This document shows, one piece after another, positions 57,016-64,000 of a stretch of DNA of 64,000 bases. The number at the start of each line of letters is the position of its first letter. Position 1 is the first letter of the stretch. The stretch covers positions 496,001-560,000 of the forward strand of contig NW_026570285.1 in the NCBI RefSeq assembly GCF_019649055.1, in the 5' to 3' direction. The notes under the pieces are model-generated. The model did no database searches and was not told where the DNA came from. It was given only the letters and a program-made list of their open reading frames with translations. The stretch comes from Paramacrobiotus metropolitanus (lineage: Eukaryota > Tardigrada > Eutardigrada > Parachela > Macrobiotidae). Position numbers and translations under genes: made by a program.

Positions 57016-60009
57016 AAAAGGTCACCCACACGCAATGACAAAACTGGAATTGAAAATTAAATAAGTAAATAAGAAGAAATAAAATAGAAGAAATGCATCG
57101 GATGCGAGTCATGCGACTATCTGTAGAATTCTACCTAATTCAAGAATCCATGAAGTTCCCTACGCACGGCAACTGACCGACTGCAGCTGCGATAGGAAAT
57201 TAGCCACTGGCGCTAATATTGACTCCCACCGAGATCCCCAGTGGATACTGCACAGTGTACAGTGCACACTGCTGCTGTACAACGGACTCTAAGCGTTTTT
57301 CTTAATACAAACGTCTTGACCTTCGTCTCAACTGCCTTCTAGTTCTAGAACAACCATTTCACTAGTCAACTTGCAATCATGCGTATTATTAATTTTCACA
57401 AAAACGGGCGACTTTCTGTGTTTTCAAAGAGGATTTACCGTCCCGTTGATGTATGGCGGTCCAGCAGACAACACCCGCAAAATAATCGGTACAAATACCG
57501 CCTTTTTCCTCGAACCTGCAGAATTGACTCGCAAGGTTTCAAGTCTAAACTCAAAACGCGGGCAGGAGCTGGGAAATCTTTTTAAATTGTAGAACGCTTC
57601 CCGTAATGGACTTATCAATCATGCATGATGTTACCAGGGCCACACTTCAAGTGCGCAGGCCTTAAGCACTGTTAAAATAGGTATTTGTCCTAATAAGTCT
57701 GAGCGCAAAACGTTCTATCCAGGGCCGTGTAACCGACTCCTCGCGAAAAATTATTTTTTGCATGGTAGTACAATAATATTAAGCGACTCAAACGTCTTGA
57801 ACACGAGTAACATTACCAAAATACTGTACAGGGACAGAATACGTATTTTAAAATTATCATCTAAGCAAATTTCTACCGGTAGCGCATTCATGTGCGCAAT
57901 CCCATGCTAAACGGTCAACCTAGCCGGAAATGGGCTCCCTGCTCTGATTGCGAATAATTAAATTATGGACATGAGACGCTGTGGTGTACATAGCTCAAAA
58001 GGACTAACGCGTCGGTAGTGGGCCCGTTCCCGGCTAAGGGTCCTAGTTGTTCGACGTCTCGGGAATTGTACATGAACGCACCACAGGTTTAAAGTATTCC
58101 TCTTACCGATTGCATTGGTGCTGGCCTATTATCACAATTAAATTATTGTACTTACTATTCCTGCTTAGGATCTCTATCCGCCGCCGTATTTCATGGGACG
58201 ACGTCGACCGTCTGCGTCGGTCCAAACCCATCGGCAGTATAATCGTCTCCCAGAGGAGGAATGCCACGGGAGCGGCCATGGAAGAGAGAATGACAAATTT
58301 AGATCTAGGTAATTCGCGCGAGTGCGGACGGTGGGGCAAAAACAAGCTGTTCATCGCAATCCTTGTGGTGGAAGTGAATCGAGTGGCATTGCCATGTTCT
58401 TATATATATATGCTTAGGCTAGTGCTCTAAAATTACATCGCATCGGCGAACACTGTCAGAATTCTGTCGAGAAGTAGGTATGTCTGTTCAATTGGACCGT
58501 GGCTGTATCGTGGATTAGAATCCTGTCTGTTGTCAAGGTAAGAGGAAGAGTGCTGGTGTGTCGTCGAAGCTGATCTACGCCTCCGTTTTGTGAGAGGCCA
58601 TGCTGATTGCTAATCGCATATTTTTGTACCGTAAGATGGGGTAAAGGGACTCTACCGAAGGGCTGTGTCTAAGCCTTTATTGTCCTGCGGTTGGTACAAT
58701 TCAAGATCGTCAATACATGTAGTTCACAATTTCACGAAAATTTCAAACAAAGTGCTACGTAAGTGACAACAAGGCAACATTTTGGCGCCGCAAAAAAGGC
58801 AAGCCGACCTGCACATCTGAAGTGGACTGTGCCTACCCAGAAACGTGCGGGAGATGGAGGATGATAATAGCTGCCTGGCAGCGTAGACGTGATTTACGCA
58901 GTACCAACAACGCCAAAGGGACGACGACAGGGAGAGCAGACGCCGTGCTTATAACGGAGCTGATTTCTGCCTGGTGAGAACAATCGTTGCTAGTCTCACT
59001 CAAGTGAACGTTCTGCTGTGCCGGAGGCAGTGGAAGAATTGTCGAACTGGAAATCTGATTGCCGGTCGATCAGCTTATCGCAACTGGGGCGCTGGTCTTG
59101 TGCGAGCTGGCTGCAGTCGCTAATCTGCGTCATTTGTCTCATGCACTGTCACATCTTCCTATTTACTGGGCTAGGCAAACGGAGCCTTCATTGCTGCAGA
59201 GTAGGTCATCGGATTAGTGCATTGCCCAATGTGTATTGCCGCGCACTATTAAATACCGCCCTAAATACCGTGGAACTATTCGATCGCCCGACATACGAAA
59301 CACTTGTCAAACAGAGCCTCGAAAATGGCGCTACCGGTAGCCTTTTTTGGGAAATTATGGAAAAAAAAGCAAAGTTTAACGGTATAACTGCTGACTTTCC
59401 GCGGATTAATGCTGCACACTCAGGAATTAATAACATACACATGAGAATGAACAATAGAACTGTTGCCATATTGATAATTTATGTCCCAGTGTACATATTA
59501 ATTTGTCAACAAATTTAGCATGTAAAGTTACAGGTTGAGCGACAGTAGCACGGAGTTGGCGCTTGAATGATGGCCACTATACTACGTTTATCGCAATGAG
59601 AAATTGCGCTCCGCAGTTAGATTGTTCCTTACAGACCTTACTGCACCGACCGTTTTCTAGCCACATTCCGCCAGGCAATTACAATTATACTCATTAAAAT
59701 CTGTGGCGTGCACCAAGCCACCAGCCAGCCAAATGCATGTTACGTGATTTGCGGCGTGGCGCGCCGTAGTACAGATTTAAGCGTTACCCGTAAATTTTTA
59801 ATGTTCGCTGTATTTAGGAATGCTCCATTTGTCGACAAGTTTCTCCTGATCGCCGCTGATGCAATGTGACGCATCCGATTACAGTTCTTCTTGGAGCTTC
59901 ATCCGAAATCCGCAACTTATCCGAAATTTATCCGAATCTTATCCGAAATGTGGTGGAGTCAACTCCATTGTAATTAAACTTCTCGTCTTGGTTCTGTTAA
60001 CTTACCGAT
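57016..60009. other. End of unit B and flank, no supported gene
   Basis: Open frames at 58047-58430 and 59018-59518 (plus) have mixed composition and no motifs; the minus-strand frame 59206-59469 starts with a hydrophobic stretch but has no support. Confidence 0.3.
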
Positions 60010-60679
60010 TAAGGAACCTGCGAATGCCGGCCCATTGGTCAGGATAGACTAACCACCTCCAGTGCTTATGCAGCCGCGTGACCTTTTCGTACACGCCCTC
60101 ATCTGCGGCCGGACAGTGCTGATTGACGGCGTCGATAAAGCGCCGGCAGCGCTCAGTCGGCGTCTCCGTGCAGCGGAAGCGCAGACGCGGCAGGAGCACG
60201 CTGGAGCACACTCACGGGTGGCGCCACAACCGCAGCTGGATGCGGGCGCCGTCCAGCCAGACGATGTCGTCGGCTGCCTAGTTGAACAGGACATCCAGCA
60301 AGGAATGCTCGTCAACGGGAATGCGCACGGTGTAGTGGTGCAATAGCAACTGCTCCGCCACGGCCAACCAGCCCTCCAGCTGTGCGCACTCATACTGCCC
60401 CGTCTGCGCATTCCGGGTGCGGTCCAGAAATACCTGTCCGCTGACCTGCGCGGCATCGCGCCCGTTGAGAATGATAATCAGGGGTAGGCGGACGCCCTGC
60501 ACTTGCAGGATCGTGGGGTTGATCCATGCCATCTGCCGGAAGTTGTTCGGGCTATCGGAGTCCTGCAGCGGTCCGTTGGCTGTAAAGGTCATGCTGTGCG
60601 TGCGGCGCACGGGTAGCGCTGCAGCAGCTGGCCAGCAGGTTTGTGCACGAAGTCGGTTGGTGTGCGTCGAAAGATTCAT
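60010..60679 (-). pseudogene. Exon of unrecognised host gene with two in-frame stops
   Basis: One minus-strand frame runs from about 60679 to a GTAAGTTAAC donor near 60010, with protein-like segments FRQMAWINPTILQVQGVRLP, GWLAVAEQLLLHHYT, DIVWLDGARIQLRLW and FRCTETPTERCRRFIDAV. TAG at 60278-60280 and TGA near 60215 interrupt it without changing frame. Family unknown. GC-rich like the 16.8-25.4 kb genes. Confidence 0.5.
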
Positions 60680-61284
60680 TTATGCAGAGGGTATAGACAT
60701 CGAGGACGAGATGCCGATCCGCGCCCGGTTCCTGCAACAAGCGGCTCCACAGGGCGCAGACCCTGCACAAATCAGACAGAATAAAGGTCATTAATAAGCC
60801 ATGGTCCGATTGCTCATGATCACTCTAACCGGCGTATCCTCAAGTAGCGAGTAACGATATCCAGGTCGTAAAGAATACCGGCCAGAAGCGGATGACGCAG
60901 ATCGTTGATATTGGCCTCTTCGACATCTGCAAAAGTAACCGCTTCACTACGTTACTGTTTTGAAGACAGCTCGAATCTTTCATTAAAAATCAAGACGCAG
61001 CTTAGGTCTGCATATTTTCTCCTCAGGCAACCCGTCAAATACCCAAAGTTATGGCCTGTGGCGGAAGAAAGGGTTTTATTCACTGTCTTGAGATGGTGGC
61101 GCGGATGGATGCCTTATTTAGGTATGCCTCGCGCATCCGCGCTCGGCACTTAAGTACTGGACAGTTTTGGTTTTATTGTCTCCGTGGTTACAGTCAGTAT
61201 CAAGTACGTACTGGGCTTTATTCCATTGCTCTACATTTGCGTGCTTTATTCCAGTGCGATCCAGACTTACATGATTTTTTTTCA
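60680..61284. other. Intergenic DNA
   Basis: 60650-60775 matches segments in units A and B (46985, 55985). No other feature seen. Confidence 0.3.
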
Positions 61285-61646
61285 AATTTTAAAACGAATT
61301 TTAAAATTTTTGAAATTCACTTTAAAATTTAAAAAAAATGTTAGAACAGTGGATCGGTGTAAAAACGTTTTTTGTGGTTATGTGTATTTACTTGCAAAAT
61401 CTGAGGGAGCGCGGTCCATAATGAGACTTCTGGTACACCCGAACGTTTAAACTTTTTGGAATTTTCTAACAGCCATAACTCCCGAACCGGATGTTGCGCG
61501 CATAAACGGTTTTCGTGCCAGTGTGTACAAATCCTCTGGCTACAGAATGCCATAAACCGAAACAAAAAAATGTTTGAGAGTGAGCGAAAATGAAAGTTTC
61601 CGTGCATGTGCACGAATTTGGTACCATGTACCGGGCCTCTTCCCTC
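61285..61646. mobile_element. Half copy of the TTAA-type foldback MITE
   Basis: It matches the right half of the 34039-34692 element, from the AT-rich centre (TTTTAAAATTTAAAAAAAAT) through GGATCGGTGTAAAAACG to ACCATGTACCGGGCCTCTTC. The left half is missing, and the right flank reads TCAA rather than TTAA. Confidence 0.75.
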
Positions 61647-62871
61647 AAGACCCGATGAAATAATTTCCTAACCAGAGGTCACTAAAAAAAATTCTAAAAT
61701 CCATTGGCAAACACGGAAATGGAAAATACGGAATTTTTAAGACCGAGCTGGATTAAAACTAACGACGCTGAAGAGTCCATAAAAACGGCGCATCAATACT
61801 TTTTGGTCGGGAAGATTGCATGAATGTGAAGATACGACACCGGCCAAACGTTAGTGTGGTTCAAAACACCGGCTGATTCATTTGCCGGCAGAATGTGTTC
61901 GTCTTGATCAACTACGTCTTTGATCGGGTGTGCAATTGCATGTGCTTCACGGAACAGAGCTATCGAGTTTCGGCGAAGACTCACGTCGTCTCTTGCTGTT
62001 TCTTCTATTTTCTGCACTGCCGGGCATGTTTACTTCTGTACGGTAAAGCGGCGTCGTCGCCGATTCTGACACAGGTTCAAGTTCATAGTTCATATTCCGA
62101 TGTTTGCGGTAGATGTTGTGCTGTTGGTTGTTCTTTGGTACTTGGTACTCTTGTCCAACAAAACACTCACTCGGCTTCGTGTTCTTGCAGTTGTTTTCCG
62201 TTGTTCGTTTTCGCGACAGTGTTATTCAAAGGTTTATTTAAAATATTTTATAAAATTTATTCTCGAATTGGGTTATTACATATTGTTTATTCAAAGGTGG
62301 ACTAGTTTCTACGCAAGATTATAAACATTAGAGAAATCAAATATTATCTGTACGTTGCTAAATGACGGTAGCATAAAGTCATTACAACTACAGTCTACAG
62401 AGCATCGTGACTATAGAGATTCATTTCTGTTGGCTTACTGCAAGTCAGACTTACAAAAAGGCAAGTGGCAGTGAGTAACAACAAATGACGCGGAGAAAAC
62501 TATCCAATAATGCGATAACATACCAACTGTCACTGTCGCGATAAGTGAATGACCGAACTTACGCTAAGTCAGCCTGTTGATAAACAACCGAGTATATGTA
62601 CTTAATGCATCTTCACATCGCACATGCAAAAAAGAGCGCGAAAATGTTGCTGTATATCCAATTATCTTCAATACATCGGTAAAGCTAATTACTGCCGTCT
62701 TGAATGACTATCGAGTTAGCTTTAATATTGCTTAATTAATAATAATTGCGCGAAATTACCACCTAATTAGTAATGAATGCCATCTCGAAGTCATTAAATT
62801 AATGGCAGCATATGCATCTCTCTGCGTTGTAATTATGTTAAATCTGAATTTGTCAACTGTAAAGAAGAACC
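61647..62871. other. Intergenic DNA, no supported gene
   Basis: AT-rich with no motifs or repeats that I recognise. Confidence 0.3.
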
Positions 62872-62917
62872 AAAATCTTCGCCACCAACAAATGTACTTC
62901 TTGGTGGCGAAGATTTT
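62872..62917. repeat. Perfect 17-bp inverted repeat (hairpin)
   Basis: AAAATCTTCGCCACCAA and TTGGTGGCGAAGATTTT separated by 12 bases, followed by a T run. Confidence 0.75.
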
Positions 62918-63029
62918 TTTGTTTTTTCCAGTCATGATATGGCGGCAATTTCCGTGCTATTGTTGACTTAATGTCAATGTACTGTGTGCATAATTATAAG
63001 AAAACTACCGAGTATGATAGCTCCAGGAT

Positions 63030-63420
63030 CTACTCACCCAGCTGGATTGTGTCGATTGCCGGATGGCGTGTGGACTTAGTGCCTTGATGATACTTGTCGC
63101 GGAACTGTTGCTCATCGAGGCAGTCCTGGCACGCTTGCGCCAGGGCTTCCTCACTCCAAGTTATAATGCTGCCGGTGCCGTGCAGTTCGGTGCAGACAAA
63201 GGTCACCGTGTCCGTCCCCGCGCACGCAAACACCCGGCAGCCGCCGTTCAGCTCATGCGCCAGACGGTGCGTCGCACACTCGTAGCGAATGGTCACTCCA
63301 TTATACGTACTGTAATGACACAGGTTTAAGGAACGCTCCAGGGGCCGGGCAGCGCACACGAGTCGTCGGCCCGTTTCAAGATCAAAGAGACCGACGGTCC
63401 GGGTGAGCTGACCACGCCTC
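63030..63420 (-). CDS. Exon of unrecognised host gene
   Basis: The frame runs from at least 63420 (VGLFDLETGRRLVCAARP) through YSTYNGVTIRYECATHRLAH and ALAQACQDCLDEQQF to a GTGAGTAG donor just before 63035. Composition is GC-rich and protein-like, and it may belong to the same minus-strand gene as 60010-60679. No family recognised. One arm of a perfect inverted repeat (63307-63335) lies inside it. Confidence 0.4.
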
Positions 63421-63455
63421 CCCTACGTTCCTTAAACCTGTGTCATTACAGTACT
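63307..63455. repeat. Perfect 29-bp inverted repeat with 91-base loop
   Basis: GTACTGTAATGACACAGG... at 63307-63335 is the exact reverse complement of 63427-63455. Confidence 0.85.
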
Positions 63456-64000
63456 ACATTTAAACCGGCAGCTGAAGCAGCACACCCGGTCCGCGCTGCC
63501 TAATTGGAAGGCGACACACCGGCGGCAAGTGCGCCGGGAGGAAGTCTAGGCGCAGCACGTGCGCCTGCTGGACGCCGATAACCGTCGACGAGCCTGTCCG
63601 GCCGGCCGCAAAAGCTGGGCTATTCCGCGGGCACCGGCAGACGTACCTTGTAACTGCTTTTTTTAGAAATCCTAATTTAATGAAAATTTAAAAAAATAAG
63701 TTTCTATAATTGTTTTCTAATTCTGGTGACCCCGAACATTACGATCCACTGGTCAGTCAACCGTATCACGCTCATCTGGCAGAAATTAGCTAGACTGCCA
63801 GCGCTGTCGGAAGTGTACCGTCCCGCGAATTCCACATCTGTATGTGTGCTTTTTCCCTCTTCGATTCCTGATCAATTTCAATGTAATTTTGATTTGTTTT
63901 TTATTATCATATTGGTATGTTTTTTGTTGGACAGTATTTCGCGATGGTGCAAGATGCCGGTTACGGCTGCTCAGTGTACCCTCTTGAGGTTGCTAATCCA
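63456..64000. other. GC-rich then AT-rich window end, no supported gene
   Basis: 63460-63650 is GC-rich and may continue the exon region upstream of 63420. The rest shows nothing recognisable. Confidence 0.3.

Larger units (their letters stand above)
50430..59030. repeat. Tandem segmental duplication, unit B
   Basis: Unit B begins exactly where the similarity of unit A ends and carries the same landmarks in order (see unit A). It contains an additional transposon-like insertion at 54.18-55.58 kb and has lost the gag-like segment. Confidence 0.8.

Noticed and set aside
62872-62930. Rho-independent terminator
   Set aside because: The surrounding sequence is eukaryotic, so a bacterial terminator reading is not appropriate.

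Overview
The window looks like invertebrate genomic DNA. Genes are interrupted by short GT-AG introns of roughly 36 to 130 bases. Much of the rest is transposon debris and tandem repeats. I cannot name the host from sequence alone.

Region 1 (1 to about 16.7 kb) is most of an endogenous Polinton/Maverick (adintovirus-like) virus; its left end lies outside the window. In order it holds the 3' end of a retroviral-type integrase (+), a Polinton-type virion protein (+), an arginine-rich basic protein (+), the major capsid protein (+), thymidylate kinase (-), a spliced glutamine-rich protein (-), the ribonucleotide reductase small subunit (+), a two-BIR inhibitor-of-apoptosis-like protein (-), protein-primed DNA polymerase B (+), the packaging ATPase with a long basic tail (+), two PC4-like proteins (-) and a UBA-like/zinc-ribbon protein (+). 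Replication, packaging, capsid, dNTP supply and host-response genes are therefore together. TATA-like boxes precede most genes, and genes in opposite orientation share promoter gaps or poly(A) gaps. Several reading frames are broken. Most breaks sit in short A or T runs, so some may be assembly errors. No adenain-like protease is visible in the window.

Region 2 (16.8 to 25.4 kb) is GC-richer and codes on the minus strand. A 13-exon gene joins a JmjC oxygenase domain, a long disordered acidic linker with a SUMO-interaction-like motif, and a C-terminal OTU cysteine protease. Upstream of it is a damaged SGNH-hydrolase/coiled-coil gene.

Region 3 (25.4 to 41.6 kb) is mostly repeat: a 62-bp minisatellite, a degenerate array of about 123-bp units, microsatellites, a 654-bp TTAA-flanked foldback element, and scattered exons including a second JmjC-like fragment.

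Region 4 (41.6 to 59.0 kb) is an old tandem duplication of two units of about 8.7 kb each. Each unit carries fragments of a DEAD-box helicase and of unrecognised exons, and the second also holds a transposon-like insertion with inverted minisatellite ends. Region 5 (59 to 64 kb) has decayed exons, half of a second foldback element and strong hairpins.
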